Positions 44,734 through 58,763 are shown, counted from the stretch's first letter. The stretch is DNA of 64,000 nucleotides from Roseateles_B flavus (GCF_039872765.1 NZ_JBDPZC010000012.1:62001-126000); one strand, 5' to 3'. Notes: generated from the sequence alone by a model not told the origin. A program made the numbers and translations.

Positions 44734-45498
44734 ATGTCCCACGCCCCGAGTCCTCCAGGCCGACGCCGGCGCCTCTACCTGATGCGCCACGGCGAGGTCT
44801 GCTACTTCGATGCGGCCAGCGGCCGCCCGGTGCTGCCCGAGCAGGTGAGCCTCACGGCCCATGGCCAGGCCCAGGCCCGCGCGGCCGGCGCCTACCTGCG
44901 CGAGCAGGGTGTTCGACTGGACCGCGCCATCACCTCGGGCCTGCCGCGCACTGCCCAGACGGCGGCCCTGGTGCTGCAGGCCTCCGGCCACGAGGCGCTG
45001 CGGCCCGAGGCGTGGCCTGAGTGGGAGGAGATCCGCGGCGGCCGGCTGTCGGCCATCGCGCCGTCCGAGTTGCGGCAGGCCTTCTGCGGGCTGCACCAGG
45101 GGCAGGTGCCCGAGGACCAGCGCTTCCTGGCCGGGGAGTCCGTGGGGGAGTTCCTGGACCGCGTCCTGCCGGCCCTGCAGCGCCTGCGCGCCGATCCGCA
45201 CTGGGACAGCGCCCTGCTGGTGCTGCACGGCGTGGTCAATGCCGCCCTGCTGTCCCACGCCCTCAGCGCAGGGCAGCGCCTGCTGTACGGCAGCCTCATG
45301 CAGAGCCCGGCCTGCCTCAATGTGATCGACGTCGGCGAGGCGCCCGGCGACTGGGTGCTGCGCGCCCTGAACATCGCGCCACTGGATGGCCTGCGGCACG
45401 AGGACCGTCTGACCACCATGGAGCACCTGCTGGCGCAGTACCAGCACTACCTGGCTCTGCGCCGTGCGCGGGAGCCCTCGACCAGGGAACAACCATGA
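44734..45498 (+). CDS. Histidine phosphatase family protein
   Basis: Protein of 254 residues with the RHG phosphohistidine motif in LYLMRHGEVCYFDAASG, a second basic cluster in TSGLPRTAQTAALVL, and the later conserved His in LLVLHGVVNAALLSHAL. The family includes phosphoglycerate mutases and phosphatases acting on sugar or nucleotide phosphates; the substrate cannot be told. Its stop overlaps the EthD gene start (ATGA), and an acyl-CoA dehydrogenase follows, so a shared metabolic operon is likely. Confidence 0.88.
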   Translation: MSHAPSPPGRRRRLYLMRHGEVCYFDAASGRPVLPEQVSLTAHGQAQARAAGAYLREQGVRLDRAITSGLPRTAQTAALVLQASGHEALRPEAWPEWEEIRGGRLSAIAPSELRQAFCGLHQGQVPEDQRFLAGESVGEFLDRVLPALQRLRADPHWDSALLVLHGVVNAALLSHALSAGQRLLYGSLMQSPACLNVIDVGEAPGDWVLRALNIAPLDGLRHEDRLTTMEHLLAQYQHYLALRRAREPSTREQP

Positions 45499-45806
45499 TC
45501 CGCGTGATGGGCCTCTACCACTGGGCCGACGGCGCCCGCTTTGACGCTGCCGTCTATGCCGGCGAACATGCCGCCCTGAGCCGCCGCCTGCTGACGCCCC
45601 TGGGCCTGCAGCGCCTGGAGCTGGCCCGCTTCCTGGGGGGCGCTGCGCCCCGGCCCGGCGAGCTGATCGCCGCCACCTTTGCCGACTTCCCCGACCTCGC
45701 CAGCGCGCAGGCCGCGCTGGCGGCAGCCGGTCCGGAGCTGGCTGCTCATGTGAGTCGTTATTCAAGCATTCAGCCGCAGATCCGCCTGTGCGAGCTGCTG
45801 ACCTGA
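45495..45806 (+). CDS. EthD domain protein
   Basis: Small alpha-beta-barrel protein of 103 residues resembling the EthD family (MIRVMGLYHWADGARFDAAVYAGEHAALSRRLLTPLG; ATFADFPDLASAQAAL). EthD relatives include accessory and isomerase-like proteins of degradation pathways. Translationally coupled to the phosphatase gene through a 4-base overlap; 28 bases separate it from the acyl-CoA dehydrogenase. A joint catabolic role is inferred. Confidence 0.75.
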   Translation: MIRVMGLYHWADGARFDAAVYAGEHAALSRRLLTPLGLQRLELARFLGGAAPRPGELIAATFADFPDLASAQAALAAAGPELAAHVSRYSSIQPQIRLCELLT

Positions 45807-45834
45807 GCCTTCCCGTCTTACCCAAGGACCCGCC

Positions 45835-47097
<1,263 letters not shown>

Positions 47098-47212
47098 GGC
47101 CGCTCCCCCTAAGGTTGGGGGCCTGGACGGGGCTTGCCCATCTGGGCAGAGGCAGGGCTTGTCCCTAGGATGCCGGCTTTGCCCGGCCTGCCGCTTCGGC
47201 CCCTCCAGCCCC
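47098..47212 (+). other. Spacer with two hairpins before the PAS-GGDEF gene
   Basis: Two possible stems (CCCCC-TAAGGTT-GGGGG near 47105-47122 and GCCCA-TCT-GGGC near 47136-47148) follow the acyl-CoA dehydrogenase stop. No T run follows, so termination is uncertain. Confidence 0.3.
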
Positions 47213-48766
47213 ATGACCCCCCGCCCTGCCACCGTCCCCCCGCGCCGCCACCCACGGATGCGCTGGCATGCCGCCCTGCGCGGCACACAGGACCTGCTGC
47301 TGCGCAAGGGCATGGCCGTGCTGCTGCTGGCCTGCCTGCTGCTGCAGCTGGGCTGCTTCGTGGGCGGCCTGCGCGCGCAGGCCCTGGGCGAGCCGGTGCT
47401 GGGCTGGGCCATCGCCGGCATGGCGCCCGGACTGCTGGCCGCCGTGCTGGGCCTGCTGATGCTGGCCCAGGGGCGCCACCAGATCCAGCGCGCCTACGAC
47501 CAGCTGGAGGAGGCCATCGATGCGCTGCCCGCCAGCGTCGAGATCTTCGATGCCGACGACCGCCTGGTCGCCTACAACCGCAAGCTGATCGAGATCTACC
47601 CGCACATGTGGGGCGCCTTCGACCGCGGCGCCAGCTTCCAGGAGATGGCGCGGGCCTCGGCCTACAGCGGCGGTGTGCCCGAGGCGCGGGGCCGCGAGGA
47701 AGCCTGGCTCGCCGAACGCCTGGCCCAGCGCGGCCAGCAGGTCGAGCCCCTGCTGCAGCGCGTGCATGACAACAAGTGGCTGCGCATCCACGAGCAGCGC
47801 ACGGCCTCGGGCGGCATCGTGGGCGTGCGGCTGGATGTCAGCGACCTGGTCCAGGAGCAGCAGCGTCTGGCCGCGAGCCAGGCCCATCTGCAGGCCGTGA
47901 TCCAGGCCGCGCGCAATGCCATCATCACCCTGGACACCGATGGCCACATGCTCGAAGTGAACCCCGCCTGCGAGGCCCTGTTCGGCTACACGGCCGGCGA
48001 GCTGCAGGGCGCGCACCTGGGCATGGTGCTGGACAGCGGCGAGCGCGGCGAGTCCCGCCTGCAGCCCCAGCTGCTGCTGGGCCGCCAGCACGAGCTCAAC
48101 GGCCGCCACCGCGGCGGCACCGTCCTCGCCCTGCAGCTCAATGTGGCCGAGGTGAAGACGGCCACCACCCATCTCTTCGTCTGCATCATCGCGGACTTCA
48201 CCGAGCGCAAGCGCCAGGAGCTGCGCCTGCGCCAGGCCAACGAGCTGCTGGCCCGCCAGACCACGACCGATGGCCTCACCCGCGTCGGCAACCGCCGCCT
48301 CTTCGACGAGCTGCTGCGCCAGGCCTGGCAGCGCAGCCAGCAGCAGCAGCAGCCGCTGTCCCTCCTGCTGCTGGATATCGACCATTTCAAGCAGTACAAC
48401 GACTGCCACGGCCACGTGGCCGGCGACGACTGCCTGCGCCGCGTGGCCAGCCTGCTGCAGTCCTGCGTGGCCGAAGCCGTGCTGTGCCGCTACGGCGGCG
48501 AGGAGTTCGCGGTGCTGCTGGAGGAGGTGGACGCCAGCGAGGCCCGCCAGGTCGCCCAGCGCTGCCTGGACAGCCTGCGCCTGGCGGCCATCCCCCACGG
48601 CGCCAGCCCCCTGCGCGGCGGCGTGACCCTCAGCATCGGCCACGCCACGCGCGTGGCCCAGGCCGGTGAGGACGGCGGCCTGCTGGTCGAGCTGGCGGAC
48701 GCGGCGCTGTATGCGGCCAAGCGCAACGGGCGGGCGCGGCTGGTGAGCGACAGTCGCTGCGCCTGA
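47213..48766 (+). CDS. Membrane PAS-PAS-GGDEF diguanylate cyclase
   Basis: Protein of 517 residues: two N-terminal helices (KGMAVLLLACLLLQLGCFV, WAIAGMAPGLLAAVLGLLMLAQG), a PAS-like domain with the 'PAS-7' feel (AIDALPASVEIFDADDRLVAYNRKLIEIYP), a second PAS (AARNAIITLDTDGHMLEVNPACEALFGY), then GGDEF with CRYGGEEFAVLL. The residues at the inhibitory-site position are V and A rather than RxxD, so allosteric product inhibition seems absent, in contrast to the cyclase at 2835. The start at 47213 precedes the first helix; an in-frame 18-residue extension is unlikely. Confidence 0.9.
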   Translation: MTPRPATVPPRRHPRMRWHAALRGTQDLLLRKGMAVLLLACLLLQLGCFVGGLRAQALGEPVLGWAIAGMAPGLLAAVLGLLMLAQGRHQIQRAYDQLEEAIDALPASVEIFDADDRLVAYNRKLIEIYPHMWGAFDRGASFQEMARASAYSGGVPEARGREEAWLAERLAQRGQQVEPLLQRVHDNKWLRIHEQRTASGGIVGVRLDVSDLVQEQQRLAASQAHLQAVIQAARNAIITLDTDGHMLEVNPACEALFGYTAGELQGAHLGMVLDSGERGESRLQPQLLLGRQHELNGRHRGGTVLALQLNVAEVKTATTHLFVCIIADFTERKRQELRLRQANELLARQTTTDGLTRVGNRRLFDELLRQAWQRSQQQQQPLSLLLLDIDHFKQYNDCHGHVAGDDCLRRVASLLQSCVAEAVLCRYGGEEFAVLLEEVDASEARQVAQRCLDSLRLAAIPHGASPLRGGVTLSIGHATRVAQAGEDGGLLVELADAALYAAKRNGRARLVSDSRCA

Positions 48767-48803
48767 GCCCGCCGCGCCGGGTGGCGGCGGCACAATCCGG
48801 CCC

Positions 48804-49349
48804 ATGAGCCACAGCGACCTCGACTTCATCCGCCAGCAGATCCGCACCGTGCCCGACTGGCCCAGCGCGGGCGTGCAGTTCCGGGACATCACGCCCCTGC
48901 TGTCCAGCCCCAAGGCCTTCCGGGTGCTGATCGACCAGTTCGTGCACCGCTATTTCGATGCCCGCCCCACGGCCATCGCCGGCCTGGATGCGCGCGGCTT
49001 CATCATCGGCTCGGTGCTGGCCTATGAGCTCAACATCGGCTTCGTGCCCATCCGCAAGAAGGGCAAGCTGCCCTTCACCACGGTGCAGGAGAGCTACGAG
49101 CTGGAGTACGGCAGCGCCACGGTGGAGATCCACACCGATGCCGTGGGCCCGCAGGACCGCGTGGTGCTGATCGACGACCTCATCGCCACCGGGGGCACCA
49201 TGCTCGCCGGCCTGCGCCTGCTGCAGCGCCTGGGCGCCGAGGTGATCGAGGGCGCGGCCATCGTGGACCTCCCGGAGCTGGGCGGCTCCGACCGCATCCG
49301 CGCGGCCGGCCTGCCCCTGCACACGCTGGTGAGCTTCGAGGGGCACTGA
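48804..49349 (+). CDS. apt: Adenine phosphoribosyltransferase
   Basis: Salvage enzyme of 181 residues that makes AMP from adenine and PRPP in the cytosol. The PRPP-binding motif is VVLIDDLIATGGTM, with DFPTAGVQFRDITPLL-like PDWPSAGVQFRDITPLL at the N-terminus and GLDARGFIIGSVLAYEL for the adenine site. It follows the PAS-GGDEF gene by 37 bases, perhaps co-transcribed by position only. Confidence 0.96.
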   Translation: MSHSDLDFIRQQIRTVPDWPSAGVQFRDITPLLSSPKAFRVLIDQFVHRYFDARPTAIAGLDARGFIIGSVLAYELNIGFVPIRKKGKLPFTTVQESYELEYGSATVEIHTDAVGPQDRVVLIDDLIATGGTMLAGLRLLQRLGAEVIEGAAIVDLPELGGSDRIRAAGLPLHTLVSFEGH

Positions 49350-49391
49350 GCACCCCCGGGCGGCGGCACAGCCCTCGGGCCGCGCTCCGGC

Positions 49392-50909
49392 TCAGCCACA
49401 GCGGCTGCTGAGCTTCCAGCGCAGGTCCAGGGCGGCGGGCCTCAGCGTCACCTCCAGCACCTCGGCCGGCAGCGGCGCCTGGCTGGGCAGCAGGTCCAGG
49501 GCCGGCGCCAGCAGGGCCAGCAGCGTCTTCATCTGCAGCAGGGCGGCGTAGCGGCCCGGGCAGGTGCGCGCGCCGGCGCCAAAGGGCATGGACGACGCGC
49601 AGGGCGCCTGGCCGTCCACGGCCAGCCAGCGTTCGGGGCGGAAGTCATGGCGGTCCTCGGGGCCCAGCTTCAGGGCGCTGTAGCGGTTGAGGGTCATCAG
49701 GCCAGCGCCCTTGGGCACCAGCACGCCGCCCACCACCTGGTCCTCGGCGGCCTGGAACATCAGCAGGCTGATCACCGGCTTCAGGCGCTGCGACTCCTGG
49801 ATCAGGGCTTCGGCGTAGGGCAGGCGGCGCAGGCTGTCGTAGTCGGGTCCGTGGGCGGGACCGTCTGCGGGGCAGGCCTGGGCGATCTCCGTCTGCAGCT
49901 GCTGCCAGGCGCCGGGGTGGCGGCTGGCCAGGGTCATCAGCCAGGCCAGCGAATGGGCGCTCGTGTCCTCGCCAGCAAAGACCAGCTCGGTGAGCAGGCG
50001 CACCAGCTGCTCGTCGGACAGCTCGATGGGCTGCTCGCCCGCCTCAGGCCGGGCCTGGGCGATCAGCAGGGCGTCCAGCAGGTGGCGTGGCGTGGCCTCG
50101 GGCTGGGCGGCGCGGTGGGCTCGGGCTTGCTCGACGATGGGCAGCAAGGCCTGGCGCACGCGCTCGATGGCGGCATCGACGGCCCGCTCCGGGGCGGTCT
50201 TGAACCAGCGCCACAGGGGCACCGTCGCGTTGATGCGGCGCCAGACCTGGCCGATCAGGAATTCGATGTCGGCCTGCAGCTGCAGGCTGCCGGCGCCGGG
50301 CTGGCCCCGCCCGTCATGGCCGGCGCCCAGGTCCACGCCCATGGCCAGGGCCACACCCACTTCCAGCGAGAAGCGCGGCAGGTCGCGCGCCAGGTCCGGC
50401 TGGTGCCCCTGGCGCAGGGCCGCGACCCAGCGCTCGCGCCAGCGCTGGCCGATGGCCAGCAGGCGCGGATGAAAGCCGCGCAGCATCTCGGGCGTGAAGG
50501 CCCGCACCGTCAGGCGGCGCAGGGCCTGCCAGCGATCGCCCTCGCTCATGAAGAGGCCGTCCACGCCCAGTTCCTGGCAGACGCGGCGCGTCGTGGGGCT
50601 GCGCAGCACACGCTGGGGGCGCCGCCGCATGACGTCCTGGGCCAGTTGGTGGTCGGCCACGACCAGCACGGGGCGCCGGCCCAGCTGGAGGCGGTACAGG
50701 GCGCCATGCGTGCCGGCCCAGCACTCCAGCTGCTGCTGCAGACGGCGGCGGTCCAGGATGGGCAGGTGGCCCAGCAGCGGCCAGCCGGGCGGCCCGCCCA
50801 GCTCGCGCAAGGGCTGGGCCGGGCTGCTGAAGGCGGCGGGCCGGGGCAGGCCGAAGTCGGCGGGACCCGGTCGCGGTCCAGGCTCCGTGGCGTCACGGGT
50901 GGGTTTCAT
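49392..50909 (-). CDS. Cytochrome P450
   Basis: Heme monooxygenase of 505 residues. I-helix ELVFAGEDTSAHSLAWL supplies the acid-threonine-like oxygen activation pair (AGEDTS), ExxR is in ALIQESQRLKP, and the heme-binding loop is FGAGARTCPGRYAA with the cysteine ligand C450. The LGP-like N-terminus without membrane anchor suggests a soluble class I or self-sufficient-partner type; no redox partner gene is adjacent. Substrate unknown. It converges on apt and is divergent from a dienelactone hydrolase gene. Confidence 0.93.
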   Translation of the reverse strand: MKPTRDATEPGPRPGPADFGLPRPAAFSSPAQPLRELGGPPGWPLLGHLPILDRRRLQQQLECWAGTHGALYRLQLGRRPVLVVADHQLAQDVMRRRPQRVLRSPTTRRVCQELGVDGLFMSEGDRWQALRRLTVRAFTPEMLRGFHPRLLAIGQRWRERWVAALRQGHQPDLARDLPRFSLEVGVALAMGVDLGAGHDGRGQPGAGSLQLQADIEFLIGQVWRRINATVPLWRWFKTAPERAVDAAIERVRQALLPIVEQARAHRAAQPEATPRHLLDALLIAQARPEAGEQPIELSDEQLVRLLTELVFAGEDTSAHSLAWLMTLASRHPGAWQQLQTEIAQACPADGPAHGPDYDSLRRLPYAEALIQESQRLKPVISLLMFQAAEDQVVGGVLVPKGAGLMTLNRYSALKLGPEDRHDFRPERWLAVDGQAPCASSMPFGAGARTCPGRYAALLQMKTLLALLAPALDLLPSQAPLPAEVLEVTLRPAALDLRWKLSSRCG

Positions 50910-51046
50910 GTCTCACTCCCTCGTTGTGGCGCGATGGTAGTAGCGCTCCGAGGACGTGGCCTGGGGGCAGACCCTCAGGCTGTGAGCAAATGAAAGGCCC
51001 CGTGCGAGCGATGGACCGCTGCGGGATCAGACACGGCGCAGGGCGG

Positions 51047-51060
51047 GGGTCAGGACTTGC
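51047..51060 (+). repeat. One-mismatch copy of the 14-base repeat
   Basis: GGGTCAGGACTTGC, differing from the consensus only by A for T at position 9, lies in the otherwise gene-free spacer 50910-51184 between the P450 and the dienelactone hydrolase genes. Confidence 0.45.
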
Positions 51061-51184
51061 CCAGATCCGCGGGCGCACAAGGGACCGCGTTTTTCATGCT
51101 TGGCGCCTCGGTGCATCGGCCTTACGCTGCCCAGTCTGGGTGACCTGGCCGCCGTGGCGGATCGCCCGAAGCCAGGAGCCCTGA

Positions 51185-52096
51185 ATGACCGATTCCCGCC
51201 ATGCCTCTGCACCGCGCCTCAGCGCCGCCGACTTCAGCCCCGACATCCTCCGCCTCTTCGACCGCTATGTGCATGGCGACGCCAGCCGCCGCGACTTCCT
51301 CGACGCTGCCCAGCGCCTGCTCGGCAGCGCGGCCGCCGCCACGGCCACGCTGGTGGCGCTGAGCCCGCGCTTTGCCGCGGCCCAGCAGGTGAAGCCGGAC
51401 GATGCACGCCTGCGCTCGCGCTGGCTCAGCATCGACTCGCCCGCCGGCCATGGCACGGTACGCGGCCTGCTCGCCGCGCCGGCCCAGGCCAAGGGGCCGC
51501 TGCCGGCCGTGCTGGTGGTGCATGAGAACCGCGGGCTGAATCCGCATATCGAGGACATCACGCGCCGTCTCGCGCTCGAGGGCTTCCTGGCCTACGCTCC
51601 GGACGCGCTGCAGAGCCAGGGCGGCTATCCGGGCGACGAGGACCAGGCCCGCGAGCGCTTTGCCAGGCTGGACCCGGTCAAGGTGCGCGCCGACTTCGTG
51701 GCCGCCGCCCAGGCGCTCAAGGCCCTGCCTGAGAGCACGGGCGCGCTGGGTGTGGTGGGCTTCTGCTTTGGCGGCAGCATCGCCAACTACCTGGCGACCC
51801 AACTGCCCGAGCTGCGCGCCGCTGTGCCCTTCTACGGCGGCCAGCCGCCGGTGGAGGACGTGCCCCGCATCAAGGCCAGCCTGCTGATCCACTACGCCGG
51901 CCAGGATGAACGCATCAACGCCGGCTGGCCGCGCTACGAGGCCGCCTTGAAGGCGGCCGGCGTGCACTACGAGGCCCATGTCTACGAAGGCACGCAGCAC
52001 GGCTTCAACAACGACACCACGCCACGCTTCGACCCCCAGGCCGCTGCGCTGGCCTGGTCGCGGACGCTGGCGTTCTTCAGGAGCCGGCTGGGCTGA
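51185..52096 (+). CDS. Dienelactone hydrolase family protein with Tat signal
   Basis: Alpha/beta-hydrolase of 303 residues. The N-terminus has the twin-arginine motif SRRDFLDAAQ and a hydrophobic stretch ending PRFAAAQQ, so export folded through the Tat system is likely. The catalytic triad is Cys in GFCFGGSIAN, Asp in YAGQDERI and His in GTQHGFNN, the classical dienelactone hydrolase set. VLVVHENRGLNPHIEDITRRLALEGF is a family hallmark. The natural substrate in the periplasm is not known. Confidence 0.92.
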   Translation: MTDSRHASAPRLSAADFSPDILRLFDRYVHGDASRRDFLDAAQRLLGSAAAATATLVALSPRFAAAQQVKPDDARLRSRWLSIDSPAGHGTVRGLLAAPAQAKGPLPAVLVVHENRGLNPHIEDITRRLALEGFLAYAPDALQSQGGYPGDEDQARERFARLDPVKVRADFVAAAQALKALPESTGALGVVGFCFGGSIANYLATQLPELRAAVPFYGGQPPVEDVPRIKASLLIHYAGQDERINAGWPRYEAALKAAGVHYEAHVYEGTQHGFNNDTTPRFDPQAAALAWSRTLAFFRSRLG

Positions 52097-52136
52097 AGGC
52101 CGACGTGAGGTCGGTCCGCCAGCTCAGTCCCCTGGC

Positions 52137-55289
<3,153 letters not shown>

Positions 55290-55298
55290 GGCAGGCCC

Positions 55299-56891
55299 TC
55301 AATGGTCGTGCTCGGCACCGGCCTTGCCGATGTCAGCCTTGATCAGGAAGCTGTTCCGGGCGGCGTAGGCTTCACCGGCGTTCAGGCCCTTGATCACCTC
55401 GACGAAGCGGCCGTCGCTGCGTCCCAGCTCCACCGGCCGCGCCTCGAATTGCTGCCCGTATCGGCCGAAGACGACCGACCACGCTCTCAGCGTCTGGACC
55501 GCGTCCACGGCCACGGCCACGGGCACCTGCGCCTCGTCGCCCTTGAGCGTCACCTGGACTGGCAGGCCCGGCCGCCACAGGCCCTTGGGATTGGGCAGCA
55601 CCACACGGGCGACGGCGCTGCGGTTCTGCTCGCCGATCAAGGCGCCCACGTAGCTCAGCCGGCCTTGCGCCTGGGCCTCGAAGGCCGAGGCTTTGACGAG
55701 GGCGCTGGCACCGATGGCCAGCTGGCCGAGGTCCCTGGCCGGAACCGCCAGTTCGACCCACACGCTGGACAGGTCCGCGACCTGGAAGATCGGCGCATCC
55801 TCCTTCAGGGCCTCGCCGACGCTGATCTTCTTCTCGATGACGACGCCGTCAATGGGCGAGCGGATCTCCAGCCGCGTCAGCCCTTGCGTCGAGGGTGTCG
55901 CTGCAGCACCCAGCGCGGCCAGCTTCTGGCGAGCGCTCTCCGCGGCGATCTCGGCCTCCTGGAAGGCCTGGCGCGCCTGCAGGTAGTCCTGCTCGGCACT
56001 GATCTTGTCCTCAAACAACTTCTTCTCACGTTCGTGGCTGGTGCGTGCCAGCGCCAGGCGCTTCTGTGCGGCGAGCAGCTCGCCGCGCTGGTCGGCCAGG
56101 GCCTGGCTGGAGAGCACGGCCAGCACCTGGCCGCGGCGCACGCGGTCCCCGGCGTTGGCCGCAACCGACTCCACCAGGCCTGCCAGGCGCGGGGTCACCA
56201 GCACCGTGCGGTCCTGGTTGAGCCTCACCTCGCCCAGCAGCTGCAGCGAGCTCGCGATGCGGGCAGGACCTGCGGTCGCGATCTCGATGCCGTTCTGCTT
56301 GAGCTGGGTCTCGCTGAGCTGCACCCGACCCTCGACCTGCTCGAAGCCGAAGGCGTAGTCCTTGCCCGCCGAACGAGCCTGGATGGCCACTTCAAAGGAA
56401 TGCGGTTCCGCGACGACGCCGACGCCCTTCAGATAGTCCTTCTCGGGCTTGAAACGGAAGGTCTCGGCTTCCCGGCCCAGGCGCTGCAGCGTCACCGTCA
56501 CGGTGGCTTGGTGGGGCGCCAGCGGTTTGCCATCCCGGTACAGATAGAGGCGGAACTCCGGCTCGACGTCGGTCTCGAAGATCGTCAGCTCCAGGCCGAA
56601 GCCTTCCTGCGTGAACAGCTTGCCGCCATGCGGACCCGTTTGCGGTGCGGCCTGCGCCGCAGTGGCATGGTGTTCCTTGTCTTCATGGCCTGCTTCGTGG
56701 GCGTGGCCCTCGCTGCCTTTCCTGCCGTGGTGCTCGTCGTCGGCAGGGGCTGCGCTCTGCGCATGGCCGTGCTCGTCACCCGCGGGCTTGGCCTTGTCGG
56801 TGCGGAGGATGGCGATGCCCAGCACCACCCCCAGGGCCAGCACGATGGCGATGGCCACCGGCGTCTTCTTGTTCTTGGTCGCTTCCATCAT
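55299..56891 (-). CDS. czcB: Periplasmic adaptor of the metal RND pump (CzcB type)
   Basis: Membrane fusion protein of 530 residues. After an N-terminal helix (VAIAIVLALGVVLGIAIL) comes a His-rich, likely metal-binding linker (DEHGHAQ, DDEHHGRKG, HAHEAGHEDKEHH), then adaptor domains with a helical hairpin (SHEREKKLFEDKISAEQDYLQARQAFQEAEIAAESARQKL) and lipoyl halves (VTPRLAGLVESVAANAGDRVRRGQVLAVLS). The start at 56891 overlaps the stop of czcC. The His-rich tail favours zinc, cobalt or cadmium. Confidence 0.92.
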   Translation of the reverse strand: MMEATKNKKTPVAIAIVLALGVVLGIAILRTDKAKPAGDEHGHAQSAAPADDEHHGRKGSEGHAHEAGHEDKEHHATAAQAAPQTGPHGGKLFTQEGFGLELTIFETDVEPEFRLYLYRDGKPLAPHQATVTVTLQRLGREAETFRFKPEKDYLKGVGVVAEPHSFEVAIQARSAGKDYAFGFEQVEGRVQLSETQLKQNGIEIATAGPARIASSLQLLGEVRLNQDRTVLVTPRLAGLVESVAANAGDRVRRGQVLAVLSSQALADQRGELLAAQKRLALARTSHEREKKLFEDKISAEQDYLQARQAFQEAEIAAESARQKLAALGAAATPSTQGLTRLEIRSPIDGVVIEKKISVGEALKEDAPIFQVADLSSVWVELAVPARDLGQLAIGASALVKASAFEAQAQGRLSYVGALIGEQNRSAVARVVLPNPKGLWRPGLPVQVTLKGDEAQVPVAVAVDAVQTLRAWSVVFGRYGQQFEARPVELGRSDGRFVEVIKGLNAGEAYAARNSFLIKADIGKAGAEHDH

Positions 56892-58228
56892 GGATTCACT
56901 CCGGCTTGGGGCTTGAATTCGGGGGGCTGGGGCGGTCGGCCCAGCAGGCGGTCCAGGTCCGCCGCGGCGCGGAAGGCCTCGGCGCTGTCCCGCCACAGCT
57001 GGCGGCGCAGCTGGAACAGCGTGCGCTGGGCGTCGAGCACATCGAGGAAGGCGAACTTGCCGAGCTCGTAGCCCTTGAGTGCTGCCTCGTAGGCGGTCCG
57101 GGCCGTCGGCAGCGCTTCCTGGCGCAGCAGCCGGACCTGCTCCCGGCTCAGCCGGAGCCGCTCCAGGGCCTGCGCGACCTCGGTCTGCAGGCGCAGCGTC
57201 GCAGCACTCAGGGTTTCGCGAGCCTGGTCTTCGCGCCGCAGCGCCTCCAGCAGATTCCCCTGGTTGCTGTCATGCACCGGCAAGCGGACCGAGAAGCCCA
57301 CGACCGCCTGCGTCTGCCCCTGCTCGGCATCGCGCTTGGCGCCAAGGGTGAGCGTCAGATCGGGCACGCGACGGGCGCGCTCTGCCTCGACCAGGGCCTG
57401 GCGGCGGGCGATGTCCAGGCGAGCGAGCTGAAGTGCGGGCGCCTCGGCCATCCCTGCTCCGACCTCCTGTTCGGAGGGCAGCGCCGGCAGCGATTGCGCG
57501 TCGCTGCTGGCAGGGCCGATGGACTGCGGTGACTGCCCCCAGAAGGCGGCCAGCCGTTGCCGCGCCAGCAGTCGCTCGCTCTGCGCCTGGGCCAGCTCCG
57601 CGCGTGCGGCGGCCTCGGCGACCTGGGCCCGGGTCTGCTCCAGAGGCGGCACCTTGCCTGCCTGGAGCCGCTTGGCCGCCGCAGCGGCAGCACTGCTGGC
57701 CAGGTCCAGCGAGGATCGGGCCAGCTGCTCCTGCTCCTGCGCAGCCACCAGCTCGAAGTAGGCCGCCGTCACCTGGGCCCGGACCTCATTGCGCCGCGCC
57801 TGCAGCGCCACCGCGGCCTGCGCCCGGACCTGCTCGGCGGCGGCCATGCGGGCCGCGCGCTTGCCGCCCAACTCGATGGCCTGGGAGAGCTGCAGGGTGG
57901 TGGTGCGGGTGGCGCGATCCCTGCCTTCCAGCAGAAGCGCCAGCTCGGGATTGGGCCGCGCGCCGGCCTGCAGCGCAGCCGCTTCCGTGGCCTGCAGCTC
58001 GAGCCGGGCCGAGGCCAGCTCGGGGTTGTGCGCCTCCGCCAGGCGCAGTGCCTCGGCAAGACGCAGGACGGGAGCCTCGACGAGACCGGCTGGCGAAGCG
58101 GGTGTCAGCGAAGGCGGAGGCGCGGGATCAGGGCTCGCGGCCAGCGAAGAAGCGCCGGACAGGAGCAGGGCCAGAGCGCCCAGGGGCGCCGGTAGGCATT
58201 TCAACAAGCCAGGAACAGGGCTTTGCAT
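56888..58228 (-). CDS. czcC: Outer-membrane channel of the metal RND pump (CzcC type)
   Basis: TolC-like outer-membrane factor of 446 residues with a signal peptide (LLLSGASSLAASPDP) and two long-helix repeats (LRLAEALRLAEAHNPELASARLELQATEAAAL and TARTAYEAALKGYELGKFAFLDVLDAQRTLFQLRRQLW, a TolC-family hallmark). The start Met at 58228 has a GGAGAG ribosome binding site. It overlaps czcB by 4 bases. Confidence 0.92.
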   Translation of the reverse strand: MQSPVPGLLKCLPAPLGALALLLSGASSLAASPDPAPPPSLTPASPAGLVEAPVLRLAEALRLAEAHNPELASARLELQATEAAALQAGARPNPELALLLEGRDRATRTTTLQLSQAIELGGKRAARMAAAEQVRAQAAVALQARRNEVRAQVTAAYFELVAAQEQEQLARSSLDLASSAAAAAAKRLQAGKVPPLEQTRAQVAEAAARAELAQAQSERLLARQRLAAFWGQSPQSIGPASSDAQSLPALPSEQEVGAGMAEAPALQLARLDIARRQALVEAERARRVPDLTLTLGAKRDAEQGQTQAVVGFSVRLPVHDSNQGNLLEALRREDQARETLSAATLRLQTEVAQALERLRLSREQVRLLRQEALPTARTAYEAALKGYELGKFAFLDVLDAQRTLFQLRRQLWRDSAEAFRAAADLDRLLGRPPQPPEFKPQAGVNP

Positions 58229-58343
58229 CGAACTCTCCAAGGTTGCAGGACACAACGAGGGACGGTTCGGCGCGGCCGGTGCCGCCCAGACAGGCGGCAC
58301 CACGCTGGATCAGCGTGCGAGGGAGGTCAGGCGGCGCGCCGAA

Positions 58344-58697
58344 TCAGGCGCGCAGCCAGTCGGGGCGTTCGAGCCCTGAGGGGATGTGGGACTTGTGACG
58401 CTCGGCGGTGGCCGGCGTGGGCAGGGCCGCAGGGGCCGTCGCCGGCTGGGCCAGGGCCAGGGCCGGCGTTGCGCAGCCCGCGTGATGGCAATGGCAATGC
58501 CCCAGCTCACAGGCATGGGACGCCTCGCCGGGACTGCCCGCATGGGCGGTGTCCCCCATGAGCTGCATCGCCACCGGCCCTTCGTCAGCCGGCCCTTGCT
58601 TGCCGGCCAGCTCGCCCACGCAGCACAGCGACGCGCCCGCCCAGGACAGCTGGACGGCCACCATGAGGGTCAGGACCAGGACGAAGAAGCGGCGCAT
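58344..58697 (-). CDS. czcI: CzcI-like cysteine/histidine-rich exported protein
   Basis: Protein of 117 residues with signal peptide MRRFFVLVLTLMVAVQLSWA, very like the opening of CzcI proteins, and a Cys/His-rich segment CELGHCHCHHAGCATP. CzcI is a small periplasmic protein found first in czc operons and thought to modulate induction. It lies 115 bases before czcC and about 105 bases after a candidate MerR-type promoter. The Cys content (CC near residue 25, four more around residue 70) is higher than in classical CzcI. Confidence 0.75.
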   Translation of the reverse strand: MRRFFVLVLTLMVAVQLSWAGASLCCVGELAGKQGPADEGPVAMQLMGDTAHAGSPGEASHACELGHCHCHHAGCATPALALAQPATAPAALPTPATAERHKSHIPSGLERPDWLRA

Positions 58698-58763
58698 GGG
58701 CGGCAGTATATCGATGGCTCAGGGTTTCACCGGGGGCGAGGGCTCGATGGCTGCTGAGTCCCG